Shown in pieces: positions 1 to 17,297 of a DNA stretch of 64,000 nucleotides. The notes under the pieces were generated by a model, which was given only the letters and a program-made list of their open reading frames with translations, ran no database searches and was not told where the DNA came from. Positions within the stretch are counted from its first letter, which is position 1; every line of letters begins with the position of its first letter. This stretch comes from Nematostella vectensis (taxonomy: Eukaryota > Cnidaria > Anthozoa > Actiniaria > Edwardsiidae): contig NC_064037.1 in NCBI RefSeq assembly GCF_932526225.1, forward strand, positions 2,356,001 to 2,420,000, in the 5' to 3' direction. The position numbers and the translations under genes are program-made.

Positions 1-1264
1 AACTTTGTAGCATTGACAACTTCGAGGGTGGTAAATATTCTTGGCACATTTTGCAAAAATGCAAGCACCCAAATAAAAATTTCAGTATTTGGCGACCTCA
101 TAATTTCTGGGGCCCCTCATAAGGGAATAACTGTTCGCACTGGCCTCCAAAGAGGGTATTAAAGCAACAAAAATATTTTGCGCGCTACCGGATATTCGAT
201 GGATGCCTATTTTTATCATCATACTTTACGACTATAGTGATTCTTCGTCTGCTCACACAAGATAATGTAGACTAAGCTCCAAGTGTCTCTCTCTCCGAGT
301 CCCATACGGTCACTGAGAGAGTGAGGGAGACTGTGCGAAAGTCTTGACATACTGTAATCCGTATGTTTAATCTATTTAGGCTTATCCGTAGCAAGTAGGT
401 CCAAATTCCTCAAGTCTATCGCTTAGCGATGGCCTTTCACAATTTTGCTTGGATTATGATCGCTTATTATATCAACAGTTGATGAGGTTGTAAATCTCGC
501 TCACTCTCATGATCCCGATTGATGTGATTTCACTCGCGATTACCTGATGGTAAAACTAACATAACAATCGCGTTTGCACGCTATGCGTCCCGATGAATCA
601 TGGCTTTCGCCCTTAGGCGGACCCTGAGCAATCTACGGAGGAAATTGCTTAACTATGTGATTATTAGATTACAGTAACCGCTATTCAAAGAAGCTCTTTG
701 GATAACATTTTGAAATGAGGTAAAAGGGGAACGTTGAAATCAAAGACAAGTTAAACAAATGTGGGATTTATGAGGGGAAATCAAGAGGAAGGGTAAGTAC
801 TATCGGCACGTGATGCCTACGGACGAGATTCCTTTCTTAAAAATCCTCTACGGGTCTTTTTGTACACTGCGCGAATGATTGCAAATTCAACATAAAATGA
901 AGGTACATAAGAACTCAATTGGGAATGGATGGTTTTGATAGTACGCGCACACGGTTTTTATTGTAAGGTGTGCACCTTTGGAATTTTTTACTGTCTCATT
1001 CGTTACGTATTTCGACGAAAGGTATTTAGACACCAGAAGTATGTCAGTGTTGCGCTTCAAGTAAAGCTTCTTTGATAAAATAATCACTATGATAAAAAAA
1101 GAGCGCCTTAAAATTTTCTACAACTAAGGTTTTATTTAATAAAACTTCGAAAGGCAACTCCCGTTGAAGATTTATTGCGCTGTTCTAGGGTGATGTATGT
1201 ACGTGTGATATGTCAAGTGCGTCCGTAAGTCCTTCCATAAAGCTATCAGCTGTCTACACTCGTC
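1..1264. other. Non-coding stretch, no supported gene
   Basis: AT-rich sequence. No open frame with domain content and no splice-consistent exon chain could be found on either strand. It is presumed intergenic or intronic DNA of a gene outside the window. Confidence 0.5.
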
Positions 1265-1499
1265 CTAACGGTGCGCAATGAAGTTCCTAATCCACTCAAA
1301 CTCGGCGCTTTCGATACGTCCTTGCACATCGCGCGCAAATAAGATCAAGGTATAGGCATGGTAGACGCATTGTTAACAAAAGCTGAGATAAAGAAAAAAG
1401 TATCCTACCTGGGCTTTCTAGTCGTGCGTTCTGCATCTCCACGGACTCCATCATCAGAAATGAGATGGCAAATATGAATACCGCTGCAGCAGAGCCCAT
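1265..1499 (-). CDS. Tentative small secreted peptide gene (2 exons)
   Basis: Tentative. Exon 1 (1499-1409) begins with an ATG followed by a hydrophobic stretch (MGSAAAVFIFAISFLMM) that looks like a signal peptide, and ends at a CAG|GTAGGA donor. An 88-bp intron with an AAG acceptor leads to exon 2 (1320-1265), which closes in frame at TAG. The product would be 48 aa with a short mature part ending WIRNFIAHR. It contains no cysteines and I recognise no family. The intron is unusually short for this locus and the acceptor is weak. It could equally be the first exon of a longer gene that skips exon 2, or a chance ORF. Confidence 0.25.
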
Positions 1500-2269
1500 G
1501 TTTTCTCCTTGATCCTTCTCCCTATGTCCTTATCAGCTTGATTAGGCGCGCACAAGTCTTGCCGATATCTCGGTCTATCTGCCGTAATTGTTTACGTCGT
1601 GGGTTTATATACCCGCATATTGGTCTGACTGTGAGCGTCTCAGCACGCCGTCTGGACCTCAGAGGTGAGGTGGCGATAAGTAATGCGCTTCGACGGCAGG
1701 CTACGCCCCCTGAAGTGATACCCCTTAATCATGATAACAAAATGATAACGTTAAAGTGAAATAAAAATATCACAAAGGAGAGTAGGAAGGGTTATGCGTG
1801 CACTTAGAAAATAATTTAAAACTACAACAACGAAATAAGAATGTAGCTAAACGAAATAAGTACGAAGCTAAAGAAACAAGCCTGCTTTCACGATACGGTA
1901 ATGAAAATATGCGATTAGAAATAATCTATAAATCCATAAATTTCCACCAGGTAAAGGTCAATAAGAATAAAAGATAATAAGAGTAAACATGGAAGATGTG
2001 GCGAGTAATACTACGCCATTTTTTGAAGACCATGATTGAAAACAAAAGGAAAGATCCTAATCACATAATAGGAACCCAAGGGCCGCATGTCATCTTTCCA
2101 AGTTAATCCAAATTGTAAGCGCAACAGGTTTTATACACTACTCAAGCAAGGATTATTTCTTTGTGTCCGCTATTTTAGCATAGCTGTGATTCATTTCTTA
2201 AAATATCCATGTGGTCTTTATTAATAGCGTTTGTGGTTTCCGATATTTCACTCCCATCCTAGAAGGTTA

Positions 2270-2560
2270 TCGCTGAAAGACACGTAAAGCTCCTCGCAAA
2301 ATCAGAACCGGTTATTACCAGCGGGGAGAAAGGCCTCGCTTGCGGTGGTTATCTAACACTTACATGTCTCCGCACACGTCATTATAAGAAAATATTGTTG
2401 CTTTTAGAGGAGTATATTCCTGTAGAAAGCGCCTTTTTCAGAATCAAGACCGGTTTACCAGCGGGGAGAAAGACCTCGCTTGCGGTAGTTACCTTATCAC
2501 TTGATTGTGTCCGCACCCATTATTATAGTTTTAAGATATTGTTGATTTGGATGGGCATTT
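2270..2560. repeat. Two-copy diverged tandem duplication, about 145 bp
   Basis: Two adjacent segments share a core (accggtt..accagcggggagaaag, then cctcgcttgcggt and a gtccgcac block), about 145 bp apart. Copies differ by substitutions and small indels, so the duplication is old. No coding content is seen. Confidence 0.6.
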
Positions 2561-4137
2561 TCCTGTGGAAATCCTGTATGAAATAAAAGGTCAATTACAC
2601 TAATAAATTGCATTGATTTTTTCTGATTGCTGATCCTTGATGGACATTTTTCCTGTTCAATGAAAGGTCAATATATAATCATGACATCTTGTTATGTTTT
2701 ACAAAGTGATAATGTGAGGCGGAGCACACTTTTTTGCGAGTGCGTGCGTGTGGGTTAGTAGTCTCCTTCCTGCGTCCTGTGTATTATGTATTTAGCATTT
2801 GGTATCGGAATGTGAGCCCAGAAGAAGTTTATTGCGGTGATACCTCGTACGCCTGTACGCTCCCCACTTTTAAACACAATAGCAAATCTTGTTCCAATTT
2901 AGGCAACCGCCGCGGTTCCCAAAGGCGCACTTTCCTTTACGCAGAACCGACCTCACGAATAACGGCACGCTCAACATAAAACAACAAAATGTGGGCTAAA
3001 TTCTTAATAACAGTGAAAGATTAAAGCTCGCGGAAAGATAAAAGCTTGGCGTACAGGACAAGAAATACAGGGCAAAAAACGTGGAGTCAAAGGGCAAGTC
3101 AAACCTGAATCAGCCATTCTGACTTCCAGATGCGTGTGGTAGAGTCCACCGAGTTCCCGGACTCTCTCGTTCTTGTCTGGAATTCAGGCTACATAAAAAC
3201 CGGTCTTGTGCTGATACAAGAAAAAATGTTCATTATTTTTCTTGTTTTTTGTTTTCTGATCTGTGGTTAGGCACCGGTTAGGGTAATAAGCTGAAACAGG
3301 TTTTGTTTTATTTGTTCCTTACGGGTTTAGTTTCATTATTTTAGGTTCATTTTAGGTTCATTATTTTAATGTTCCCTATAAAACTAATCAAATTACTGAG
3401 AGACAATATTCATCACCTTATACAAAAAGTGACTCACCCCCTATTGTCTATTGTCTGGAATGTTGTGTTTGGGGACAGGCACTTCCTCTATTACCTCAAC
3501 CCTTCGTTTTAATGTACACCGTTAGATGCTAAGAATAAATGAAATAATTCATTTTACTGAGTGTATAATATTACGTTTCGGCAAAGCTGTCTTCATCAGG
3601 GATAACAAATTAAAGGAATAACGGATATAATATGACGAGAAAAACAAGAGTTCCTCCGTTACGTGCAGAGAAGACGGGGTCGTCCTAATCCACGCAACTC
3701 TCATCGTCACGCAAGTGTGACCCAGGCACGCCCTAATGAGCCTCGTCCGGTTGACCGTGGTTTATCGCACGTTAGCCATACTTAATATAAGAACCGGGAA
3801 GCTATTATATACACATCAACGTGGCACGAATATCACATCTCTTAGTGGCCAAGCCTCGAAGTTGAATAGTCTTTTTAGGATGTTTTGGGAAAAATCATGA
3901 GGAGCACGTATATGCCTCTGTTCGACAGTTTTGCTCTTCCTCAAAGAGATCATAATCAACTGTAAGACGACATTCCAACATGACGACGTCCTTGGCCGAA
4001 ATGGCGCGCTCCCTGTCTGTGGTTGATTAATAGCAGCCAGGTTGGCAGTGCGGGGTTGTGGGGGAGGAGAGGGAGTCGGTCGATCAACAGCAGGAGGGGG
4101 TGCGGGGACACATCAAAGAAATTTCCAGAGGCGCGTT

Positions 4138-4231
4138 ATAGACTCCTTCGCAGCCCCCAGCAGTCATAGTCACACAAAACTTTCCGTCTAGAGAGCGTTG
4201 TGAGATTCTGTCCGCTGCGAAGGAGTCTACA
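4138..4231. repeat. Foldback (16-bp perfect inverted repeat)
   Basis: TAGACTCCTTCGCAGC at the left and its exact reverse complement at 4216-4231 flank about 60 bp. This is the shape of a small foldback element or MITE. No target-site duplication was identified. Confidence 0.5.
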
Positions 4232-4709
4232 GGCTTTTTATAGAATCTTACACATACTGAATTGGCCCATCTCTTGTAGGGGGAATGGGTGTGGTGGGTG
4301 AATGGACAAGCATGCCTTTTGGTTTTTTTCCTACGTGATGATAATGTGTAGTGGATGTATAACCATAATAGCTTTTTCGTGCCGTGGATGAGCTCAATGA
4401 AGGCATTAGTCACTGCGATATCTAGAAGAAACCCCATCTCTCTTTTGAAGAGTATAATTATTCCTAAAAACTAGATCCTAGACTAAGGGCCCAAGCCCTG
4501 AGCCTCTGTTCTTGACTCTACTCTAATTATAAATAACAAAGATTTTACAACATTTGTTACCGTTTATTAGACATTCTCCATGCCATAGAGCAGGACTTCA
4601 CAACGACAGTATTTACAACAACTCATATCTATTTACAAAATTTAACATAAGGTGTAATTTACACGAAAATAAAAGCATATCTAAGGCGTCTGTGGTGACA
4701 GGACGTGCG

Positions 4710-7700
4710 CTAGCCCGCCGTATTAGCGCCTGACGCCGTGATGGCGTTTTCCGCGCGTTTGATATCGAGAGTGATTTGCGTCAGATCTTGGATGAATACT
4801 TGGATCTGGAAAAAGGAAAAGTATATTAGGTCAATGGTAGCATTATGGATTTAGAGATGAGAATAAGATATGAAGACCAGTTTTGACTTATGTCCAGGCA
4901 GCGTACAACTAGGCGAGGACATACTTGATGTCTAACTGCCGTTAGATTTCTGTACTTTATCAAATACTTTTTTTTTTCTTTCCTACCTTAGCCATGAAAA
5001 GTCTATAGCGAGGTTTAACTCTAGGGCGGTTATGCACACGTTGGTTACCTCATGGTTGTCCCAGAAATCCTCACAGTTAAATCTAACTGGCTCTACGGCA
5101 GCTGTAATTATATGTCCCGTGCACGCCCTTACCTTATCCAGCTGTTTATCGGTCATGTCCACCATCCCTGTCTGTCCTAGGTGTCTATTCACTAGCATAA
5201 ACAAGTTGTGTGTTGCCCTGCAAGACAACAATATCAAAGCCTTATTGTGTAATCCCAGAAAATTTCCACCCCCCCCCCCCTCCCCCCATTGAGGGGATTG
5301 GAAATTCTGGGCTGGTGAGGGGTTCAAACGCCCAGGAATTTCAAGAGGCAAGGGGGGCTAAAATGTCCTTTTTCCTTAACAGTTACTGTATTTGTTTTTT
5401 TTCCAGGGGTTGGAAATTCCATATGGGTGGGGTCATACCTCTGACCTCTTCAATAGTGGGGGGAATGGATATTTTCTGAAACTACACATTGACTCAGCAA
5501 ACAGAATCCACCCAACACTCAAAAGCTCAAAATAAATATTTTTTGCTAGAATGTCAGATTAACCATTCGATCAGCAAAGTTCTCTTATATTGGTATATTG
5601 GCTTTAATCACTGTGGTATTCTATTTAAGTGGACGATCAAGCCGAGAAGGGGTGGTGCTTCTGGAATCCCTGAGCTCCCTAGCTATGGGTGCGACTAGCT
5701 ATGGGTGCGACTAGCTATGGGTGTGACTAGCTTCGGGTGTGACTAGCTATGGGTGCGACTAGCTATGGGTGCGACTAGCTATGGGTGCGACTAGCTATGG
5801 GTGCGACTAGCTATGGGTGCGACTAGCTATGGGTGCGACTAGCTATGGGTGCGACTAGCTATGGGTGCGACTAGCTATGGGTGCGACTAGCTATGGGTGC
5901 GACTAGCTATGGGTGCGACTAGCTATGGGTGCGACTAGCTATGGGTGCGACTAGCTATGGGTGCGACTAGCTATGGGTGCGACTAGCTATGGGTGCGACT
6001 AGCTATGGGTGCGACTAGCTATGGGTGCGACTAGCTATGGGTGCGACTAGCTATGGGTGCGACTAGCTATGGGTGCGACTAGCTTCGGGTGCGACTAGCT
6101 GTGGGTGCGACTAGCTGTGGGTGCGACTAGCTGTGGGTGCGACTAGCTGTGGGTGCGACTAGCTATGGGTGTGACTAGCAATGGGTGCGACTAGCTATGG
6201 GTGCGACTAGCTATGGGTGCGACTAGCTATGGGTGCGACTAGCTGTGGGTGCGACTAGCTATGGGTGCGACTAGCTATGGGTGCGACTAGCTATGGGTGC
6301 GACTAGCTATGGGTGCGACTAGCTATGGGTGCGACTAGCTGTGGGTGCGACTAGCTGTGGGTGCGACTAGCTGTGGGTGGGACTAGCTGTGGGTGGGACT
6401 AGCTGTGGGTGGGACTAGCTGTGGGTGGGACTAGCTGTGGGTGGGACTAGCTGTGGGTGGGACTAGCTATGGGTGCGACTAGCTATGGGTGCGACTAGCT
6501 ATGGGTGCGACTAGCTGTGGGTGCGACTAGCTGTGGGTGCGACTAGCTGTGGGTGCGACTAGCTGTGGGTGCGACTAGCTATGGGTGCGACTAGCTATGG
6601 GTGCGACTAGCTATGGGTGCGACTAGCTATGGGTGCGACTAGCTATGGGTGCGACTAGCTGTGGGTGCGACTAGCTGTGGGTGCGACTAGCTGTGGGTGC
6701 GACTAGCTGTGGGTGGGACTAGCTGTGGGTGGGACTAGCTGTGGGTGGGACTAGCTGTGGGTGGGACTAGCTGTGGGTGGGACTAGCTGTGGGTGGGACT
6801 AGCTATGGGTGCGACTAGCTATGGGTGCGACTAGCTATGGGTGCGACTAGCTATGGGTGCGACTAGCTATGGGTGCGACTAGCTATGGGTGCGACTAGCT
6901 ATGGGTGCGACTAGCTATGGGTGCGACCAGCTATGGGTGCGACCAGCTATGGGTGCGACCAGCTATGGGTGCGACCGGCTGTGGGTGCGACCAGCTGTGG
7001 GTGCGACCAGCTGTGGGTGCGACCAGCTGTGGGTGCGACCAGCTGTGGGTGCGACTGCGACCAGCTGTGGGTGCGACTGCGACCAGCTGTGGGTGCGACT
7101 GCGACCAGCTGTGGGTGCGACTGCGACCAGCTGTGGGTGCGACCAGCTATGGATGTGACTAGCTGTGGGTGTGATTAGCTATGGGTGCGACTAGCTATGG
7201 GTGCGACTAGCTGTGGGTGCGACTAGCTATGGGTGCGACTAGCTTCGGGTGGGACTAGCTGTGGGTGGGACTAGCTATGGGTGTGACTAGCTATGGGTGC
7301 GACTAGCTATGGGTGCGACTAGCTTCGGGTGCGACTAGCTTCGGGTGGGACTAGCTATGGGTGCGACTAGCTATGGGTGCGACTAGCTGTGGGTGCGACT
7401 AGCTGTGGGTGGGACTAGCTTCGGGTGTGACTAGCTGCGGGTGTAGCTATGGGTGCGACTAGCTATGGGTGGGACTAGCTATGGGTGCGACTAGCTATGG
7501 GTGGAACTAGCTATGGGTGCGACTAGCTATGGGTGTGACTAGCTATGGGTGCGAGTAGCTATGGGTGCGACTAGCTATGGGTGCGACTAGCTATGGGTGC
7601 GACTAGCTATGGGTGCGACTAGCTATGGGTGCGACTAGCTATGGGTGTGACTAGCTTCGGGTGTGACTAGCTGCGGGTGTGACTAGCTATGGGTGCGACT

Positions 7701-10700
7701 AGCTTCGGGTGGGACTAGCTATGGGTGCGACTAGCTATGGGTGCGACTAGCTATGGGTGCGACTAGCTATGGGTGTGACTAGCTTCGGGTGTGACTAGCT
7801 GCGGGTGTGACTAGCTATGGGTGTGACTTGTGACTTAAAGGTATTGTAGTTACACAATGGTAGGGTTGTATAATACATGAAGGAATTAGAAAGTGGTTAA
7901 TTTGTTGACAATTGTTGATGAAAGTTCACCAAATATTGAGATAGCAGTAAAAAGAAAACAGGGTTTCAGTATATATACCACTTACATCTTTATTCTTCCC
8001 AAGAGTAATGTTTTCTTGGCTGCTGTATTCTTGATGTGTGTCCATTGAGATTCCCTGATGATACATAAAACTCAATAGACATAAATATCAAAAACTATTT
8101 CTTCAACACCCTGACACCAAAGTCTGAAGCTATGATTGTCACATATTTTCTTAGAAAGGAAAAATAGGCTTCTTACCATTTGACAGCCACACTCTGCGTT
8201 TTTTCAAGTTTAGTTTGTAGATTTGCAAGCTGAAAACAGGATGACATTACATTGTAGACATTGTAAACCGTGGAATATACAACAAAAAGTAATAATTTTG
8301 AGATAAATAGGAGTCCTTACCTGGTTGTTATAGTTGAGGATTTCATTATTTTTCTCCTGTAAAAAAATGATAAATATTATTAAAACATTGGCATTTCTAA
8401 GGGAATAGACTCAGTAACTTTAAAAGCATTTTACACTTTTACTCTAAGGATAATGATGACAAGGGGAACTCAGTTAAAGAATTAAATATACTGACCTCAG
8501 TAAACTTTATTAACCTTGCTTTTTCTTTTTCATACTTTTCTTGATTTTTCAATTCTCTTTCCAATAGATCCTGAAAAAGTGAAGGAAAGATGGCAGTGAA
8601 CAGAAGATTTGTTTAAGTGTGAGATGTGTACAAGATGAGGTCATCATGAGTGAGGATGCAGTGATATTTGATTGTTTTCCATTTCAGTGACCATTAGTAG
8701 TACACACCCCCTACACACCAAATCAGACGCTTCACATGAATATGTACGAGATTTACCTGATGAGTTGCAGTCAAGGTGTCATATCTGGCGATGATCTCTC
8801 TTATTTCTTGAAACTGAAGATTAAAGATCACAATAAAACAAGTTATTAATGTAGATTTTAATATTCTGTGAGACCTCTACCCATAATAATCTCCACCTGC
8901 TAAAAGCTTCCTGGCCTCAGCAATTCAAACTGAGGAAGAACATTTGGTGAGTATTAATCTGTCAAGTGCCTAGCAGATGGGTGGCGTGGATGGAAACCAT
9001 TTCAGTGCTGGCCAATGAAGACTCTTCATACATAGATCAACTCTAAACTGGAAAAAAATCTATTAAGTGGAAACATCTTAGGGTCCTGGCCCCGTACGCA
9101 GTTCTGCTCAAGGTTAAACCAATCAGCTATCGATCTATGATTTGGGGTTTGCACGCCGCAGATCTGCGTGGTTTGAGCCAATCAGACGTTATAGATCTCC
9201 GTGACATATTTATTTTTAATCAATATGTTTGATTGAAAATACGAAACTAAGCTGAGTAGATTAACCAAGTGGCTAAGATGCTCTGCGCTAGGTAGCAGTT
9301 CACGTGGATTCCGATATCACGCTCAATACTGGATTCGCTGATACATGAGCAGTCCTGCGCGACAGGAAGTGAATAATTGTATCATTATTGGCTAATGCAA
9401 GCGCAGGACTGCGCTTTTTGTCTTGTGAGCACTTGCAATGATAAGCACTCCAACTTGCATTGCTTCACGTTATAGTCGGTTTGATCATTCTGACTTTATT
9501 TTTGATTTGATAAGATAGCATCCACTTTGCTAACAGTGAAGTGCAAAATGGTTTCGCACCACTTTCATAACTATATAGTGACATGTTTATTTTTTATCAA
9601 TATGTTTGAGTTAAAAAACGAAACTAAGCCGAGTAGGGCAGGGACAAGGGCATAGCTGCTCTGCGCTAGGTAGCAGTTCACGTGGGTTCCGATATCACGC
9701 TAAATACGGGATTCGCTGATACATGAGCAGTCCTGCGCAACAGGAAGTAAATACTTGTATCATTATTGGCAAATGTGAGCGCAGGGCTGCGCTCAAGTTT
9801 TGCCGTTTCACGTTACTTTCATAACGAGCCCGAAATTTCTAAAAATAAGTGAGTACTTAACAGATAAATGAGAAGTACTCTGGATATAGTGACACGTTTA
9901 CTTTTAATCAATATGTTAGAGTTAAAATACGAAACTAAGCCGAGTAGATTAACCAAGTGGCAGGGACAAGGGTAAGCTGCTCTGCGCTAGGTACCACGTC
10001 CCTGTTACCAGTTCATGTGGGTTCCGATATCACGCTAAATACGGGATTCAGTGATACATGAGCAGTCCTGCGCGAATGGATATGAATAATTGTATCATTA
10101 TTGGCAAATGTGAGCGCAGGGCTGCGCTTTGTCTTGTGACCACTTGCAATGATAAGCACTCCAACTCGCGTTGCTTCGCGTTATAGCCGGCTTGAACATT
10201 CTGAGTTTACTGTTAATCGACCAAAGATGGATATTTGTATGGAAGGGATAGCAAAAGATAATCGAAAGCAAAGTAACAAGTCAGCCGTGGCCGATTAAGA
10301 CTTTCCAAGCTCCCAGTTGAAATTGGAAACTAAAGCAAGGACTCTTCTGGGATACAAGGTATTTATAGAGATATCATAAACTCCGAAAATAAGTAAGGCA
10401 TTATATTGGAGTTAATCGATTAACTCTAAGGAGGAGATACACGAAGGATGTTCAAGTATTTGAGAACACTGTTCTTAACGCGCCAAAACAATCCCGCCAA
10501 ATTAGCACCCTTCAAGTAAGCTAAAAATAATACACATATCAAACACAAAAAGTATCAATTTGAGAAACTATAATAATAAAAGAAGACCTGTGGAAATAAT
10601 GTCGCTCCTTTTTAGCTTGTTGTATTTAGTCAAAGGAAGGTGGTTTCGTTCAGAGACTTTCAGAGGTTTTGTTTTACCTTTTGTTTGAGAATTAACAAAG

Positions 10701-12354
10701 GCTTTGACCTCTGTTGACATGTAATAACCAGATATTTATGTCATACAAAGTAGTCTGGTTATTGTATGTCAACACCTCCTTGATGTCACAGAGATCTATA
10801 ACATCTGATTGGCTCAAACCGTGCAGATCTGCGCTGTGAAAACCCCAAATCATAGCTCGATAGCTGATTGGTTTAACCTTGAGCAGAACTGCGTACGGGG
10901 CCAGGACCCTAAGATGTTTCCACTTAATAAGTTTTTTTTCCAGTTTAGAGTTGATCTCTGTTTTCAAGGTTTTTTTATCACAGAAGCCAGAAGGTGATTC
11001 AGCTGATAGAAACTGTCAGCTAGAATCCACGATGTTGATGACCCTGGCAACAGAATGCTGATGATGCAGATGATGCATGTGATGATGCATATGCAATTGG
11101 ATATAATGCAGCTGTCGTCGACGATCTAAATCATCCCAATTGCCCCGCTCACCTCTTCTGCATTTTCCAGAACTTTTTCCAGGTACTGTTGGTATATAAT
11201 ATACTTTTCCAGCCTGTGCTGGACTTTGTCTCTGCCTTTCATAAGGCCTGATGTGTCCTCTTTTAATCTGAAATGGTTCAGCAGGCAATAATTAAAAGAT
11301 CACAACTGTTCAGCTTTAGTCATCCTAGCAAAAAATAGAAAGCATTAATTTGAATCGGGAAAGCTTTAACAATAATTTGTGTATATTTAGGAGGTTATTT
11401 TAAAATTTCATCACAAAGTCTGTCAATAACCAAGACGTGGCCGACTACAGCTGTTTAAAACAGCTCATCACCTTAAAGCAGCAGAAACATGTATTTATCT
11501 TATGTTACCTTGCAATCTCGCAGTCTTTCGCTCTTCGCATGTCTCTCTCTTCCTGAGCCTTCTTCAGAGCTCTGGCTCTTTTAGAGTCATTTTCCTAGAT
11601 ACAATAAACATAAAATACTCTAAATTGCTGCACACATTAATTTGAATAGTTGTTAAAATAGTTTTAAACATTTACTGGTCAATATGGGAAATCTATGGTT
11701 TGATTTTAAAAAGAGTAAAGCTCTTTAAAAACCAAGGAACATGTCTCACATTTCAACATTTTTCTTTGTGAGATCTGTTACTATGAGATAATAATTGTAA
11801 ATTTATTATTGGAAAAATATAAGCAGAGACCAGCATCTGAATTTGTCAAAAATTATTACCGCCCAAAAATCAATAATATTCACCCAAATTTATTTTGATT
11901 TGATTTTACCTTCAAAAACTTGTCAAACTTGAGCAAAGATTCTCTGAGTTGATATTCTTTTCTTTCCAACTCCTCTCTTCTCTGTTGTAAGCTTTCCATC
12001 TTCATTTGAAACTCCTGAAAACAAAAATTGTCTCAGATAAGTAAATACATCGACTTTTTTTTATGTTTTAATAGCTGCCAAGATGAAGACTTTACCTCTT
12101 TTTGAGCCCCAAGAGCTTGTTCGACCTCAGACATCTCTCTACGCTTTTCCAGAAGCCTTGTTGCGGGTGTGAGGTGGTCATCCTCGCGTTCAGGCATTTT
12201 ACTGCGAAAAATATCCGCCAAAACAATGAACTCCTTACGAAAATAAGCTGACATTTTGCCATTGAGCTCAACAACAAACACGAAAAAATCATACTTACAC
12301 GAGGAGTTTGTCCTCAAAAGTAGTCCTAAAGTATTCTTCCAAGTTTACAGTCAT
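4710..12354 (-). CDS. CFAP73: CFAP73/CCDC42-family axonemal coiled-coil protein
   Basis: Twelve exons: 12354-12299, 12201-12096, 12014-11910, 11594-11509, 11267-11153, 8813-8757, 8570-8496, 8356-8321, 8229-8177, 8054-7986, 5217-5133, 4805-4710. All join in phase and give 312 aa, the usual family length. The product is a charged, mostly helical coiled coil without catalytic motifs. The N-terminus (EEYFR, RLLEKR, QALGAQKE) and KFDKFL resemble CFAP73. The C-terminal half (WESQWTHIKNTAAKKTLLL, MATHNLF) matches both CFAP73 and CCDC42. In the family (Chlamydomonas MIA2/FAP73) it acts in motile cilia at the modifier-of-inner-arms complex that regulates inner dynein arms. The choice between the two vertebrate paralogues is uncertain. 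Two large introns carry a minisatellite and an inverted-repeat element. The start is the first ATG of the chain, 1.0 kb after KAT8. Confidence 0.88.
5686..7837. repeat. 16-bp minisatellite (about 134 copies)
   Basis: Unit agctatgggtgcgact, repeated almost without interruption in the penultimate intron of the CFAP73-like gene. Variants (tgtggg, ttcggg, gggac) occur in blocks. One variant block recurs near 6360-6470 and 6700-6810, so there is a higher-order period of about 340 bp. Because 16 is not divisible by 3, all frames read a 16-residue periodic peptide; the apparent ORFs here (6889-7178) are artefacts. A local subarray at 7050-7140 has 22-bp units with an extra gcgact. Confidence 0.97.
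9031..10960. mobile_element. Non-autonomous element with long (about 180 bp) inverted termini
   Basis: The left arm (about 9031-9216) and right arm (about 10775-10960) are inverted copies at roughly 90 % identity by eye, both starting with the core gatcaactctaaactgg. The interior holds three diverged direct repeats (about 9216-9480, 9585-9800, 9890-10160) sharing gctctgcgctagg and gatacatgagcagtcctgcg. No transposase frame is present and no clear target-site duplication was found, so the superfamily is not assigned. It sits inside intron 5 of the CFAP73-like gene. Confidence 0.8.
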
Positions 12355-13381
12355 CTTGGTCTGTATTTTTACCTACTGATTTAAAATCTACCACAAATTA
12401 AGAATAAAAAACCTAAGAAGTATTTTTGTCGTTCACTTCCATTACAACATGGCGGCCGATTTCCTTGACAACAAAACATTCTTTTGCGCATGCGTGATAC
12501 AGAACGTAAATTCGAACGCTTGTCATCTGCGGGGGTATGGTTAGGCAATTCGATAATTTGATCGCAAATCGCAACCATGAGCCTTTTTCATTACATATCT
12601 TACCTCCCTAAATAATAATTATTGTGAATTTACACAAAATGAAACTAGAAATGTGCCTTGTTGTTTTGAATTTACAAATTAGGATTTTTTATGCAAGTTT
12701 TGGACAGGAGAACATCACAACAAAATTGCATAATAATTTTTTCCTCTTAAATGTTCATACTTGAAAAAGAGCCAATTAAAAAAAGTTTTCAACTAAACAA
12801 TCGATTTTACGGTTGGCCCCCATAGGGCCCAATGCCTCCTATCTTTTTCTCTTATAGTATGAGGAAATGGTGCGCGACTGCATACATGAGATTTTTCTCT
12901 AAATAATCTTATTTCACATCAAGTTAAGCAGGGAATTAGATATTAAGTACTTGGCGAGTGATGACAACAAAATATCATATGCCACTTTAATTCTTAATGC
13001 CACTTTTTGTAAAGATATATAGAAATTGGTTGCCTTTGTCCCAGCTTTCATAAATAGGAAAAAATTAACTAAAAAAGCCAAAATTCCAGAGGTATGGAAT
13101 TTGGCCTCACAGTTTTAGTGTTCTGAGTAAGAAAAAATTGGTTAGGAAGGCGTGGAACCAACAACCATTGTACAAAATTGGGGCTTGTTTAGTATATATC
13201 CGCAGTGCGCATGCCCAAGGTTTTTCCGTTAGTCAGTAAAACACCTTGTTTTTCTGGAATCATGTTTATTTCTATCATACAAAAAAAACCTAAAACTTTA
13301 CATTCCAAGTATTTACAGTGTAGTCTTTATTTAAATAAATACAAATATAAAACCAACAAGAACTGTATTCTATACAACAGA
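12355..13381. other. Intergenic: KAT8 3' side to CFAP73-like start
   Basis: About 1 kb between two same-strand genes. A minus-strand AATAAA lies at about 13327-13332, about 50 bp past the KAT8 stop, and is a plausible polyadenylation signal. The remainder must hold the CFAP73-like promoter. No recognisable promoter element was identified, and the ORF at 12381-12578 shows no family features. Confidence 0.5.

Positions 13382-17297
<3,916 letters not shown>

Larger units (their letters stand above)
1500..4709. other. Gene-poor stretch with small repeats
   Basis: No coding exon could be supported. It holds a diverged tandem duplication near 2270-2560, a segment near 3540-3600 that looks like an interspersed-repeat fragment, and a foldback repeat at 4138-4231. 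The 3' end of the CFAP73-like gene enters from the right; a minus-strand AATAAA lies at about 4563-4568, roughly 140 bp past its stop. Confidence 0.45.

Noticed and set aside
6889-7178. Three overlapping ORFs of about 85 aa with a repeating LWVRPAMGATSYGCD pattern
   Set aside because: They are the three frames of the 16-bp minisatellite; there is no start context, splice support or non-periodic sequence.
5686-7837. Regular short repeats considered as a CRISPR array
   Set aside because: There are no unique spacers; units are contiguous, and the locus is an intron of an animal gene.
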